Shown here piece by piece: positions 23,549 to 32,366 of a stretch of 34,481 bases of DNA. The stretch comes from Chitinilyticum litopenaei DSM 21440. Its GTDB lineage: Bacteria > Pseudomonadota > Gammaproteobacteria > Burkholderiales > Chitinibacteraceae. The stretch is from NCBI RefSeq assembly GCF_000428145.1, contig NZ_KE386633.1:1186-35666 (forward strand), read 5' to 3'. Numbering within the stretch: position 1 is the first letter of the stretch; the number at the start of each line of letters is the position of its first letter. The notes beneath the pieces are model-generated. The model was not told where the DNA came from, made no database searches, and saw nothing but the letters and a program-made list of their open reading frames with translations. A program made the position numbers and the translations under genes.

Positions 23549-25547
23549 TGGTGCGTTCCTCTTCGGCTGGGCTGCTGGCGGCCGCCGCGCTGCTGGCCGG
23601 GCGCGCAGCGCTGGCGACGGCCGATGCCGGCGCCGCCGGCTCCTTGCCGGTCAGGTAGAAGTCGAGCGTGGCGCGCGCGATGGGCGCGGCAGCCTGCGCG
23701 CCAAAGCCGCCGTTCTCCACAATGACGGCCAGTGCGATCTTCGGCTTGTCGGCCGGGGCGAATACGATGAACCACGAGTGGTCGCGCAGGCGCTCGCTGA
23801 TCGCGTGCGCGTTGTACTTGGCGCCCTTGAGACTGTAGACCTGCGCCGTGCCGGTCTTGCCGGCCGAGGTGTATTGCGCGCCGGCAAACACGCGCGCGGC
23901 CGTGCCCTGCGTCATCACGCCTTCCATGCCGCGGATCACGCGCTCGATGTTTTCCGGCTTCCACGGCTGTGTGCGTATCGGTTTGGGCTCGACCGGCGTG
24001 GCGCGGCCGCTTACCGGGTCTACCAGATTGGCGACGACATGCGGGCGGAACACCACACCGCGATTGGCCAGAATCGCCGTGGCGTGCGCCATCTGCAGCG
24101 GCGTGTAGCTGTTGTAACCCTGGCCGATGCCGATCGATACCGTTTCGCCGGAATACCACTTCTGCTGTTCGCGCTTCTTGAAGCGCTGCTTCTTCCACTC
24201 GGGGCTGGGCAGCACGCCGCGGCGCTCGCCGGGCAGGTCGATGCCGGTGCGCTGGCCAAGGTCGAACTGCTTCATGAAGGCGGCAATGTCGTCGATGCCC
24301 ATCTGCACGGCGAGCTGATAGAAATAGGTGTCGCTGGACACCACCATGGCGCGGTCGAAATTCATCGAGCCGTAACCGCCGGGCTTGGAGTCGCGGAACT
24401 TGTTGTTGCCGTAGATGAAATAGCCGGGGTCGGCGATGGTCTGGTGCACCAGCGGGTAGTTGCCCTCCAGCGCGGCCATGGCCATGAAGGGCTTGAAGGT
24501 CGAGCCCGGCGGGTATTCGCCGCCCAGTGCGCGATTGAGCAGCGGCTTGTCGATGGATTCGTTCAGCTCTTTCCAGGATATCGGGTCGATGCCGTCGACA
24601 AACAGATTGGGGTCGAAACCGGGCTTGGACACAAAGGCCAGGATGCCGCCGGTGCCCGGCTCGATGGCGACCAGCGCGCCACGGCGCTTGTCGAAGAGTT
24701 TTTCCACCACCGTCTGCAGCTTCATGTCGATGGACAGCTGCAGGTCGCTGCCGGGCTTGGGCGGCGTGCGGTCCAGCGTGCGGATGGCGCGCCCGCCCGA
24801 ATCGACCTCGACCTTCTCGAAGCCGGTCACGCCGTGCAGTGCGTCTTCATAGCTCTGTTCGACGCCCAGCTTGCCGATGTGGTCGGTGCCGCGATAATTG
24901 GCCAGCTTGCCGTTTTCCTTCAGGTTTTCAATGTCGCGGTCGTTGATGCGGCCGATGTAGCCCACCAGATGGCTGGCCAGCTCGCCCTGCGGATAGTGGC
25001 GAAACAGCCGCGCCTTGACCTCGACGCCGGGAAATTCGTGGCTGCGTGCGGCAAAGCGCGCCACTTCCTCGTCGGTCAGTCGCGTCTTGATTGGCAGCGA
25101 TTCGAAATTCTTGGACTCTTCCAGCTCTTTCTTGAAGCGGCGGCGGTCCTTGGGGGTGATTTCGATCAGCGTGTTGATGTGGTCGATGGCTGCATTGAGG
25201 TTGCCGACTTTCGACGGCGTGATTTCCAGCGTGTAGGCCGAGAAATTGTGCGCCAGCACCACGCCGTTGCGGTCGCGGATCAGGCCGCGCGGCGGCGAGA
25301 CGGGAACCAGCGAAATGCGGTTCTGCTCGGCCAGCGTCATGTAGCGGTTGTGCTGCAGCACCTGCAGCCAGAAAAAGCGCGCGAACAAGAGGCCAAAGGC
25401 GCAGGCGATCAGGAGCAGCGCCACGGCCAGGCGGATCTGGAAGGCGTAGCGGTCGTTGTGCTCGTTGCGCAGCACGCCGGCGCCGCCCAGCTGGCGCTGG
25501 TTGACCCCGCGGCGACTGCGGAAGAGCGAGCGGCTGATACTTTTCAT
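23541..25547 (-). CDS. mrdA: penicillin-binding protein 2 (elongasome transpeptidase)
   Basis: This 668-residue class B penicillin-binding protein crosslinks the lateral wall with RodA. A cytosolic N-terminus and one membrane anchor (about 40-62) precede the pedestal domain (PPRGLIRDRNG at 85-95), then the transpeptidase domain. That domain has the active-site Ser349-x-x-Lys352 in GSTFKPF, the SSD motif (404-406) and KTG (564-566, in SAGKTGTAQV). The last 40 residues are Ala/Ser/Pro-rich and probably disordered. The ATG at 25547 overlaps the mreD stop (ATGA). All catalytic motifs are present and the length is normal. Confidence 0.95.
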   Translation of the reverse strand: MKSISRSLFRSRRGVNQRQLGGAGVLRNEHNDRYAFQIRLAVALLLIACAFGLLFARFFWLQVLQHNRYMTLAEQNRISLVPVSPPRGLIRDRNGVVLAHNFSAYTLEITPSKVGNLNAAIDHINTLIEITPKDRRRFKKELEESKNFESLPIKTRLTDEEVARFAARSHEFPGVEVKARLFRHYPQGELASHLVGYIGRINDRDIENLKENGKLANYRGTDHIGKLGVEQSYEDALHGVTGFEKVEVDSGGRAIRTLDRTPPKPGSDLQLSIDMKLQTVVEKLFDKRRGALVAIEPGTGGILAFVSKPGFDPNLFVDGIDPISWKELNESIDKPLLNRALGGEYPPGSTFKPFMAMAALEGNYPLVHQTIADPGYFIYGNNKFRDSKPGGYGSMNFDRAMVVSSDTYFYQLAVQMGIDDIAAFMKQFDLGQRTGIDLPGERRGVLPSPEWKKQRFKKREQQKWYSGETVSIGIGQGYNSYTPLQMAHATAILANRGVVFRPHVVANLVDPVSGRATPVEPKPIRTQPWKPENIERVIRGMEGVMTQGTAARVFAGAQYTSAGKTGTAQVYSLKGAKYNAHAISERLRDHSWFIVFAPADKPKIALAVIVENGGFGAQAAAPIARATLDFYLTGKEPAAPASAVASAARPASSAAAASSPAEEERTSD

Positions 25548-26050
25548 AGTTCGTCGGAAACCGGCTTGCGCTGGTGCATCAGCATCAGGTTGGACAGCGG
25601 TGTCCACAGCACGGCGGCGATCAGCGGGCCGGCAAAATAGCCCGGGCCCGGAAAGCTGTCGCCGATGGCGAGCCGCACCAGCAGCATGACGGCCTGCGAG
25701 GCCAGCAGCAGCATCAGCGTCACCAGTGCCTGTTGCCAGAACGGGAACAGCGCGAACTGGCGCTGGCGCGCCAGCGTCGCATAGGCAATCAGCGAATAGG
25801 CCAGCGCGTGCTGGCCTAGGTAATTGGCGTCGGCCACGTCCATCAGGAGGCCCAGGGCAAAGGCCCAGCCCACGCCGATGCGGCGCGGCTGGTGCAGGGC
25901 CCAGTACACGATCATCAGGGCGACGAAGTCGGGCGTCAGGCCGGCCAGCGCCGCCTGCCAGGGCGCCAGATTGACCAGCAGGGCCACGATGAAGGTCAGC
26001 AGGATGAAGCCAAAGCGCACCGGGCGCAGCAGCTGGGTAGAAATGGGCAT
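25544..26050 (-). CDS. mreD: rod-shape determining protein MreD
   Basis: This 168-residue integral membrane protein has five or six hydrophobic segments, and FGFILLTFIVALLVNLAPW near the start is typical of MreD. LTPDFVALMIVYWALHQPRRIGVGWAFALGLLMDV is the conserved central region. MreD is part of the elongasome in the inner membrane and works with MreC. The ATG shares a base with the mreC stop, and the stop overlaps the mrdA start. Confidence 0.92.
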   Translation of the reverse strand: MPISTQLLRPVRFGFILLTFIVALLVNLAPWQAALAGLTPDFVALMIVYWALHQPRRIGVGWAFALGLLMDVADANYLGQHALAYSLIAYATLARQRQFALFPFWQQALVTLMLLLASQAVMLLVRLAIGDSFPGPGYFAGPLIAAVLWTPLSNLMLMHQRKPVSDEL

Positions 26051-26943
26051 CAGTGCGTCTTCCTGGGGGCTTCTGCCGGGGCCGATGCGGATTCCGGATA
26101 GGGGGCGCGCTCGGCGGGGCCGCTGATGGCCAGCAGGTAATTGTGCTGTTCGAAGTGCGCCAGCGGCTCGCAGAAGATGCGCGCGAAGGCGCTGCCGTTC
26201 TGGCGCTCGACCTTGCTGACGCGCGCCACCGGCAGGCCGGCCGGATACAGGCCGTCAATGCCCGAGGTGGAGAGGATGTCGCCTTCCCTGATGTCGACGT
26301 TCGGCGGCATGTAGCGCACCTGCAGCGGCTGGTTGCGGCCCATGCCGTAGACGATGGTGCGCAGCTGGTTGCGCTCGACCATGACCGGCACCAGATGGTT
26401 GCGGTCGGAAATCAGCCGCACTTCGCTGGTCAGCGGGTGCACGCGGATGACCTGCCCGGCCACGCCGCGATGGTCGATGACGATCTGCCCGCCGGCCACG
26501 CCGGCATTGCTGCCCTTGTCGACAATCAGCCGGGCGCTGTAGGGATCGCGACCGTTGTAGAGGATCTTCACCAGCTCCTGCCGGCCGACAGCGTGCGGCG
26601 CGCTGGCGGTGAGCGCGCGCAGCTGCGCCACCTCGGCTTCCAGCGCCTTGACGCGCATGGCGTCGGCGCTGGCTTTCAGGCGCTCGTCATTCAGCCGGCG
26701 GTTTTCGGCGATCAGCTGGGTTTGCCGGGTCATGAAATCCCCGGCCCGCAGCACGGCATCGACCGGCGTGGTGGCCAGCCATTGCAGCGGATAGACCAGC
26801 ACCGACAATTGCTGGCGCAACTTGTCCATCAGGTGCAGCTTGGCGTCGCTGACCAGCAGGATGAACGACAGGGCCGAAAAAATCATAAGCCGCGTCAGCG
26901 GCTTCGGTCCCTGCTTGAAAAAGGCGGGTTGATTGGCGTGCAT
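26050..26943 (-). CDS. mreC: rod-shape determining protein MreC
   Basis: This 297-residue protein has a short cytosolic N-terminus (MHANQPAFFKQGPKPLTRLM), one membrane segment (about 20-38), a coiled-coil helix (about 70-110) and the beta-rich periplasmic MreC domain (about 115-285, with IVDKGSNAGVAGGQIVIDHRGVAGQV and LSTSGIDGLYPAGLPVARV). It binds PBP2 and activates the RodA-PBP2 pair in studied species. The C-terminal tail is Pro/Ala-rich. Its start codon lies in a short palindrome, CATGCA...TGCATG (26941-26958), which could fold over the ribosome binding region. Confidence 0.93.
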   Translation of the reverse strand: MHANQPAFFKQGPKPLTRLMIFSALSFILLVSDAKLHLMDKLRQQLSVLVYPLQWLATTPVDAVLRAGDFMTRQTQLIAENRRLNDERLKASADAMRVKALEAEVAQLRALTASAPHAVGRQELVKILYNGRDPYSARLIVDKGSNAGVAGGQIVIDHRGVAGQVIRVHPLTSEVRLISDRNHLVPVMVERNQLRTIVYGMGRNQPLQVRYMPPNVDIREGDILSTSGIDGLYPAGLPVARVSKVERQNGSAFARIFCEPLAHFEQHNYLLAISGPAERAPYPESASAPAEAPRKTH

Positions 26944-26958
26944 GCAAAGGCCTGCATG

Positions 26959-27001
26959 TATCGCCCTGCAGCCTAACCGTAGTAAAGGCTGCAGGGTGAT
27001 A
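26959..27001 (-). promoter_or_regulatory. stem-loop between mreB and mreC
   Basis: TATCGCCCTGCAGCCT and AGGCTGCAGGGTGATA form a 16-bp stem with one G-T wobble and an 11-base loop. It begins 11 bases after the mreB stop and ends 15 bases before the mreC start. There is no T-run, so a 3' processing or partial-termination role, giving more MreB than MreC, is more likely than full termination. Confidence 0.7.
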
Positions 27002-27012
27002 CGGTGTGGTGC

Positions 27013-28053
27013 TTAGTCGTTGGTGAAGATGCCGCTGGTCTTGTCGAGCTTGTCGATCGCCATGCCCGAACCGCGCACCACGCAGGTCAGCGGATCGTCG
27101 GCAACAATCACCGGCAGGCCGGTTTCTTCCATCAGCAGGCGATCCAGGTCACGCAGCAGTGCGCCGCCACCGGTCAGCACCATGCCCTTTTCGGCGATGT
27201 CCGCGCCCAGTTCCGGCGGGGTCTGTTCCAGCGCGCCCTTTACCGCCGACACGATCTGGTTCAGCGGTTCGGTCAGCGCTTCGAGGATTTCATTGCTGGA
27301 AATGGTGAAAGAGCGCGGAATGCCTTCGGCGAGGTTGCGGCCCTTGACGTCCATTTCGCGCACTTCGGCGCCGGGGAAGGCGGAACCGATGCGCTTCTTG
27401 ATTTCTTCGGCGGTGGTTTCGCCGATCAGCATGCCGTAGTTGCGGCGGATGTAGTTGATGATGGATTCATCGAACTTGTCGCCGCCGACCCGCACGCTGT
27501 TGGCATACACGATGCCGCCCAGCGAGATCACGCCGACTTCGGTGGTGCCGCCGCCGATGTCGACCACCATCGAGCCGGTGGCTTCCTCGACCGGCAGGCC
27601 GGCGCCGATGGCTGCAGCCATCGGCTCCTCGATCAGCTCGACCTTGCGCGCACCGGCGCCCAGGGCCGACTCGCGGATCGCGCGGCGCTCGACCTGGGTG
27701 GAGCCGCAGGGCACGCAGATGACAATGCGGGGCGGGGAGGCAAACAGGCGGGAGGGATTAACTTTCTTGATGAACTGCTTGAGCATCTGCTCGGTGATGG
27801 TGAAGTCGGCGATCACGCCGTCCTTCATCGGGCGGATGGCGTTGATCGAGCCGGGCGTGCGGCCCAGCATCTTCTTCGCTTCGGCGCCGACGGCGAGGAT
27901 GGTTTTCTTGCCGGAAGGACCGCCTTCCTGCTGGATGGCAACCACGGAAGGCTCGTCAAGCACGATGCCCTTGCCCTGCATGTAGATCAGCGTGTTGGCG
28001 GTGCCAAGGTCAATGGCGATATCGTTGGCGAAGTAGCCGGAAAGTCCAAACAT
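27013..28053 (-). CDS. mreB: rod-shape determining actin homologue MreB
   Basis: MreB forms membrane-bound filaments that orient lateral wall synthesis. The 346-residue protein matches the family throughout: IAIDLGTANTLIY (phosphate 1), MVVDIGGGTTEVGVISLGGIV (phosphate 2), and VLTGGGALLRDLDRLL (adenosine loop). The N-terminal start MFGLSGYFANDIAID is typical of betaproteobacterial MreB. It is the first gene of the minus-strand elongasome operon and is divergent from gatC over a 246-bp gap that must hold both promoters; no clean -35/-10 pair was found there. Confidence 0.96.
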   Translation of the reverse strand: MFGLSGYFANDIAIDLGTANTLIYMQGKGIVLDEPSVVAIQQEGGPSGKKTILAVGAEAKKMLGRTPGSINAIRPMKDGVIADFTITEQMLKQFIKKVNPSRLFASPPRIVICVPCGSTQVERRAIRESALGAGARKVELIEEPMAAAIGAGLPVEEATGSMVVDIGGGTTEVGVISLGGIVYANSVRVGGDKFDESIINYIRRNYGMLIGETTAEEIKKRIGSAFPGAEVREMDVKGRNLAEGIPRSFTISSNEILEALTEPLNQIVSAVKGALEQTPPELGADIAEKGMVLTGGGALLRDLDRLLMEETGLPVIVADDPLTCVVRGSGMAIDKLDKTSGIFTND

Positions 28054-28299
28054 CGGGTTCTCGCAATGGGAAGTAGTTGCTGCATCGGCCCCCGGCCTGA
28101 ACCGGAAACCACATTGAATTCGGTATCTCTGAAACTAGCTTGTAGCGCGGTTTTTGTTGCGGTGCAATATCGGCGTGCGCCGCCCGTCCGGCAATTCGGC
28201 CCGCGCCGCGCCAGCCTTGGCGCTGCTTGGGCGAATCAAACCCGGCATGATACCCTATTGCGCTGATCTTATTGAAGGCTTTGCCCGGGAATTTTGACC

Positions 28300-28587
28300 A
28301 TGTCACTCTCTCTGGATGATGTAAGCCGTATCGCCCGCCTGTCGCGCATTGCCGTGACGCCGGACGAACTCGCGGCGACCCAAAACCAGCTCAACCGCAT
28401 CCTGCACCTGATCGACGAAATGCGCGCCGTGGACACCACCGGCATCGAGCCGATGGCGCACGCCCAGGACGTCTTCCTGCGCCTGCGCGAAGACGCCGCC
28501 ACTGCGCCGGATCGCCGTGCCGCCTTCCAGGCCGTAGCGCCGGCTGTCGAGAATGGCCTCTACCTCGTTCCCAAGGTCATCGAGTAA
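28300..28587 (+). CDS. gatC: aspartyl/glutamyl-tRNA amidotransferase subunit C
   Basis: GatC stabilises the GatCAB complex, which turns misacylated Glu-tRNA(Gln) or Asp-tRNA(Asn) into the correct aminoacyl-tRNAs. The 95-residue protein has the family pattern: MSLSLDDVSRIARLSRI, then NRILHLIDEMRAVDTTGIEPMAH, and the C-terminal VENGLYLVPKVIE. I chose the ATG at 28300; a TTG six bases upstream is a possible alternative. It is divergent from mreB and is followed by gatA after a 161-bp gap, longer than usual because a dispersed repeat lies in it. Confidence 0.93.
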   Translation: MSLSLDDVSRIARLSRIAVTPDELAATQNQLNRILHLIDEMRAVDTTGIEPMAHAQDVFLRLREDAATAPDRRAAFQAVAPAVENGLYLVPKVIE

Positions 28588-28598
28588 ACGACAAGGGC

Positions 28599-28680
28599 AA
28601 AACCCAGCGCAGCGACGCAGAGAAACCCGGAGTGCTTTTGCCGCCTTGTTTTTCCTTTGCGCCCCTGTGTTGGGTTTTTA
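28599..28680. repeat. CGCAGAG-type dispersed inverted repeat between gatC and gatA
   Basis: The left arm reads AAAACCCAGCGCAGCGACGC then AGAG; the right arm reads CTTTGCGCCCCTGTGTTGGG then TTTTTA. The outer ends (AAAACCCA / TGGGTTTTT) pair perfectly. It shares its CCCA(A/G)CGCAG(T/C)GACGCAGAG core with the copy at 12771-12854. If transcribed, it would fold into a long hairpin inside the gatCAB message. Confidence 0.75.
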
Positions 28681-28748
28681 TGGGGTATGTCTTCGTATCC
28701 CTTTGCGTAAATTGGCTGTAGCCATATACCCATCAGGTTTTATTGAAC

Positions 28749-30209
28749 ATGAAAACCGTCAAACAATTATCCGCCGCACTGGCTTCAGGCCAGGTGTCGG
28801 CGGTCGAACTGGCGCAGGACTACCTCGCCCGCATCGGCCAGCTGAACCCCACGCTGAATGCCTTCATCACCGTCGACGCCGACAAGACGCTGGCGGAAGC
28901 CCGCGCCGCCGACGCCGCACGCGCCGCCGGCAATGCCGGGCTCCTGACCGGCGTACCCGTCGCGCACAAGGACATCTTCTGTGCCGAGGGCTGGAAGACC
29001 ACCTGCGCCTCGAAGATGCTCGACAACTTCGTCGCCCCCTACGACGCCACCGTGATCGCGAACGCCAAAGCCGCCGGTCTGGTAACGCTGGGCCGCGCGA
29101 ACATGGATGAGTTCGCCATGGGCTCGTCGAACGAAAACAGCTTCTACGGCGCGGTGAAAAACCCCTGGGATCTGAACGCCGTTCCCGGTGGTTCATCGGG
29201 CGGCTCGGCGGCAGCCGTGGCGGCCGGCCTGGCACCCTTTGCCACCGGCACGGATACGGGTGGTTCCATTCGCCAGCCGGCGTCGTTCTGCGGCATTACC
29301 GGCATCAAGCCGACCTACGGCGTGGTCAGCCGCTACGGCATGATTGCCTATGCATCGTCGCTCGATCAGGGCGGCGCGTTCGCGCACACCGCGGAAGACT
29401 GCGCGCTGCTGCTGAACGTGATGGCCGGTTTCGACGACAAGGACTCCACCAGCCTCGAACACGCCAAGGAAGACTACACCCGTGACCTGAACCAGCCGCT
29501 GGCTGGCGTCAAAGTCGGCCTGCCGCGCGAATACTTCGCGGAAGGTCTGGCGGATGATGTCGCAGCCGCCATCGAAGCTGCGGTCACTGAGCTGAAGAAG
29601 CTCGGCGCCACCGTGGTTGACGTGTCACTGCCGAACACCAAGCTGGCGATTCCGTCCTACTACGTGATCGCGCCGGCGGAAGCCTCCAGCAACCTCAGCC
29701 GCTTTGACGGCGTGCGCTACGGCCACCGCGCCGCAGATTACGACGGCCTGGCCGACATGTACGAAAAGACCCGTGCCGAAGGCTTTGGCTGGGAAGTGAA
29801 GCGCCGCATTCTCACCGGCACCTATGTACTGAGCCACGGCTACTACGACGCCTACTACCTGCAGGCGCAGAAGATCCGCCGCATCATCGCCAATGATTTC
29901 GTCGCCGCGTTCAACGACTGCGACGTGATCCTCGGCCCGGTCGCGCCGACCACCGCGTGGAATCTGGGCGAGAAGTCCGACGACCCGGTGGCGATGTATC
30001 TGGCCGACATCTACACGCTGGGTGTGAATCTCGCCGGCCTGCCGGCGCTGAGCATTCCGGTTGGCTTCGGCAAGTCAGTCGATGGCAAAGCGGGCCGTCC
30101 GGTTGGCCTGCAGATCATCGGCAACTATCTGGGCGAAGCGAAGATGCTCAACGTCGCGCACCAGTTCCAGCAGGCGACCGATTGGCACACCAAGGCCCCG
30201 CAACTGTAA
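28749..30209 (+). CDS. gatA: aspartyl/glutamyl-tRNA amidotransferase subunit A
   Basis: GatA is the amidase subunit that releases ammonia from glutamine for GatB. The 486-residue protein has the amidase-signature fold with the Ser-cisSer-Lys triad: the Lys in GVPVAHKDIF and the two serines in the Gly/Ser-rich PGGSSGGSAAAVAAG and TGGSIRQPASFCG stretches. The C-terminal half is complete. The ATG at 28749 is favoured by alignment with family starts (MKTVKQLSAAL). A TTG six bases earlier has slightly better spacing to an AGG and is an alternative. The Uma2-like gene follows after 12 bases. Confidence 0.95.
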   Translation: MKTVKQLSAALASGQVSAVELAQDYLARIGQLNPTLNAFITVDADKTLAEARAADAARAAGNAGLLTGVPVAHKDIFCAEGWKTTCASKMLDNFVAPYDATVIANAKAAGLVTLGRANMDEFAMGSSNENSFYGAVKNPWDLNAVPGGSSGGSAAAVAAGLAPFATGTDTGGSIRQPASFCGITGIKPTYGVVSRYGMIAYASSLDQGGAFAHTAEDCALLLNVMAGFDDKDSTSLEHAKEDYTRDLNQPLAGVKVGLPREYFAEGLADDVAAAIEAAVTELKKLGATVVDVSLPNTKLAIPSYYVIAPAEASSNLSRFDGVRYGHRAADYDGLADMYEKTRAEGFGWEVKRRILTGTYVLSHGYYDAYYLQAQKIRRIIANDFVAAFNDCDVILGPVAPTTAWNLGEKSDDPVAMYLADIYTLGVNLAGLPALSIPVGFGKSVDGKAGRPVGLQIIGNYLGEAKMLNVAHQFQQATDWHTKAPQL

Positions 30210-30221
30210 TTGGAGAGCGAA

Positions 30222-30815
30222 ATGGCGCACGCGCTTGTCGATGGCTTTGTTACGCCAGAACAGTATCTGGCGGCTGAGGAATTGTCCGAAGAGCGGCACG
30301 AGTATTACAACGGACTGGTTTACCCCATCCACTCGCCGATTCATGGCATGAGCGGTGGCAGCTACGCGCATGACACCTTGGCCGGCAACTTGTTTGCCTT
30401 GTGTAAAGCGCATCTGAAAGGCAGTGGCTGTCGGGTTTCAACGAGCAATATGCGTTTGAATATTGAAGCAGCCAATTGCTACTTCTATCCGGACTTGACC
30501 ATCCATTGCGATGCCATCGAGGCGAAAACACAGGCTTTGACATCGGCGCGTATCGTGGTGGAAGTGCTGTCGCCCTCGACCAGCAATTACGACCTGGGCA
30601 AGAAATTTGCCATCTATCGCCAACTGGAAAGCCTGCAGGAATACGTGCTGATCGATTCCGAGTCGCGCTCTGTGTCGGTGTATCACCGTGCAAGTCATGG
30701 AGACTGGCTGTTCCATGCCTATACCCCTGGGTTTGATGAAGTAGTCAAACTCGCCAGCATTGATTTCACCGTGTCGTTGACTGATTTGTACGACGACACC
30801 GGTATTGAGGAATAA
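30222..30815 (+). CDS. Uma2 family (DUF820) restriction-like endonuclease
   Basis: This 197-residue protein has the Uma2/DUF820 pattern: EERHEYYNGLVYPI near the start, then YPDLTIHCD, IVVEVLSPSTSNYDLGKKFAIYR and EYVLIDSES. These correspond to the PD-(D/E)xK nuclease core (Asp in YPDL, Glu in VVEVLS, Lys in LGKKF). The family is abundant in cyanobacteria and patchy in proteobacteria, with no firmly established role. It sits between gatA and gatB, with GGAGAG before its ATG and 3 bases to gatB, so it is cotranscribed with an essential operon. The base composition is lower in GC than its neighbours (for example TATTACAACGG), which suggests insertion from elsewhere. Confidence 0.88.
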   Translation: MAHALVDGFVTPEQYLAAEELSEERHEYYNGLVYPIHSPIHGMSGGSYAHDTLAGNLFALCKAHLKGSGCRVSTSNMRLNIEAANCYFYPDLTIHCDAIEAKTQALTSARIVVEVLSPSTSNYDLGKKFAIYRQLESLQEYVLIDSESRSVSVYHRASHGDWLFHAYTPGFDEVVKLASIDFTVSLTDLYDDTGIEE

Positions 30816-30818
30816 GCC

Positions 30819-32246
30819 ATGAAATGGGAAGTCGTCATCGGGCTGGAAGTGCACACCCAGCTCACCACGCAATCGAAGATTTTTTCAACTGCGAGCACCG
30901 CGTTTGGCGCGGCGCCGAACACGCAGACCGCCGTTGTGGATATCGCCCTGCCGGGCGCTTTGCCGGTGATGAACAAGGCCGCGGTCGACAAGGCCATCCA
31001 GTTTGGTCTGGCCATTGGCGCGAAGATCAACCAGAAGTCTGTGTTCGCCCGCAAGAATTACTTCTACCCCGACCTGCCCAAGGGCTACCAGATCAGCCAG
31101 TTCGAGCTGCCGGTGGTTGAAGGCGGCGCAATCACGATCAATGTCGATGGCGTCGAGAAGGTCATCAACCTCACCCGCGCGCATCTGGAAGAAGACGCCG
31201 GCAAGTCGGTGCACGAAGACTTCCACGGCATGAGCGGCATCGACCTGAACCGCGCGGGCACGCCGCTGCTGGAAATCGTTTCCGAGCCGGAAATGCGCAG
31301 CTGGCAGGAAGCCGTGGCCTACGCGAAAGCCCTGTATTCGCTGGTGACCTGGATCGGCATCTGCGACGGCAATATGCAGGAAGGCAGCTTCCGCTGCGAC
31401 GTGAACGTGTCGGTGCGCCCGGAAGGCCAAAAGGAATTCGGCACGCGGCGCGAAATCAAGAACCTGAACTCGTTCAAGTTCATGGAGCAGGCGATCAAGT
31501 ACGAAGTGAACTGGCAGATTGGCGAAATCGAGGAAGGCCGCAAGATCCAGCAGGCCACCATCCTGTTCGACCCCGATACCGGCGAAACCCGGATGATGCG
31601 CTCGAAAGAGGACGCGCACGACTACCGCTACTTCCCCGATCCCGACCTGCCGCCGCTGGTGATCGCCGACGAGTGGATTGACCGCGTGAAGGCTACGCTG
31701 CCGGAACTGCCGGTGGCCATGCAGGCGCGCTTCCAGTCGCAATACGGCATCCCGGCGTATGACGCGACCACGCTGACCAGCTCTAAGGAAATGGCCGCGT
31801 TCTTTGAAGCCGTGGTTGCCGCCGGCGCGGATGCGAAGCTGGCATCGAACTGGATCATGGGTGACGTGTCGGCCACGCTGAACCGCGAAGAGAAGACCAT
31901 CGCCGAGTCGCCGGTTTCCGCCGAGGCGCTGGCACTGCTCATCAAGCGGGTGATGGACAACACCATCAACAACAAGACCGCCAAGGACGTGCTGAAGAAA
32001 ATGTGGGAGTCGGGTGATTCGGCCGACACCATCATTGAACGCGATGGGCTGAAGCAGGAAACCGACACCGGCGCGATCGAAGCAATTGTCGACGCGGTGC
32101 TCGCCGCCAACCCGAAGGCGATTGAGGAATATCGCTCGGGCAAGGAGAAGGCGCTCAATGCGCTGGTGGGGCAGGTGATGAAGGGGTCTGGGGGCAAGGC
32201 CAATCCGGGGATGGCGTTGGAGTTGTTGAAGAAGAAGGTGTCGTAG
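30819..32246 (+). CDS. gatB: aspartyl/glutamyl-tRNA amidotransferase subunit B
   Basis: GatB binds the misacylated tRNA and performs the kinase and amidotransferase steps. The 475-residue protein begins MKWEVVIGLEVHTQLTTQSKIFS, the family signature, and has PDLPKGYQISQFELP, LEEDAGKSVHE and DLNRAGTPLLEIVSEPEMRS (with tRNA and metal contacts in studied enzymes). The C-terminal helical/YqeY-like region (about 325-475) is complete. It is three bases after the Uma2-like stop. A strong terminator follows, so it closes the operon. Confidence 0.95.
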   Translation: MKWEVVIGLEVHTQLTTQSKIFSTASTAFGAAPNTQTAVVDIALPGALPVMNKAAVDKAIQFGLAIGAKINQKSVFARKNYFYPDLPKGYQISQFELPVVEGGAITINVDGVEKVINLTRAHLEEDAGKSVHEDFHGMSGIDLNRAGTPLLEIVSEPEMRSWQEAVAYAKALYSLVTWIGICDGNMQEGSFRCDVNVSVRPEGQKEFGTRREIKNLNSFKFMEQAIKYEVNWQIGEIEEGRKIQQATILFDPDTGETRMMRSKEDAHDYRYFPDPDLPPLVIADEWIDRVKATLPELPVAMQARFQSQYGIPAYDATTLTSSKEMAAFFEAVVAAGADAKLASNWIMGDVSATLNREEKTIAESPVSAEALALLIKRVMDNTINNKTAKDVLKKMWESGDSADTIIERDGLKQETDTGAIEAIVDAVLAANPKAIEEYRSGKEKALNALVGQVMKGSGGKANPGMALELLKKKVS

Positions 32247-32252
32247 AATTGC

Positions 32253-32278
32253 AAAGCCGGCGAAAGCCGGCTTTTTTT
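32253..32278 (+). terminator. Rho-independent terminator after gatB
   Basis: AAAGCCGGC and GCCGGCTTT form a perfect stem with a GAAA tetraloop, followed by a run of T to 32278. It begins 7 bases after the gatB stop and isolates the next two genes from the gatCAB transcript. Confidence 0.93.
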
Positions 32279-32318
32279 ACGCTTACACTGTTGAGGTGTT
32301 TTGTTGGGTTTGGTAAAG

Positions 32319-32346
32319 TTGTTGGTGAATTGTAAGTTCATAGATT
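32319..32346 (+). promoter_or_regulatory. possible promoter of the graspetide-like operon
   Basis: TTGTTG (32319-32324) and TAGATT (32341-32346) with a 16-base gap are a weak sigma-70-like pair in the AT-rich gap after the gatB terminator. The ribosome binding site GAGGT (32356-32360) follows, six bases before the GTG. Confidence 0.35.
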
Positions 32347-32366
32347 GCCAACATTGAGGTGGTGCT

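Noticed and set aside
23349..25640. A 763-codon plus-strand frame over rodA and mrdA
   Set aside because: Shadow of two well-supported minus-strand genes with intact catalytic motifs.
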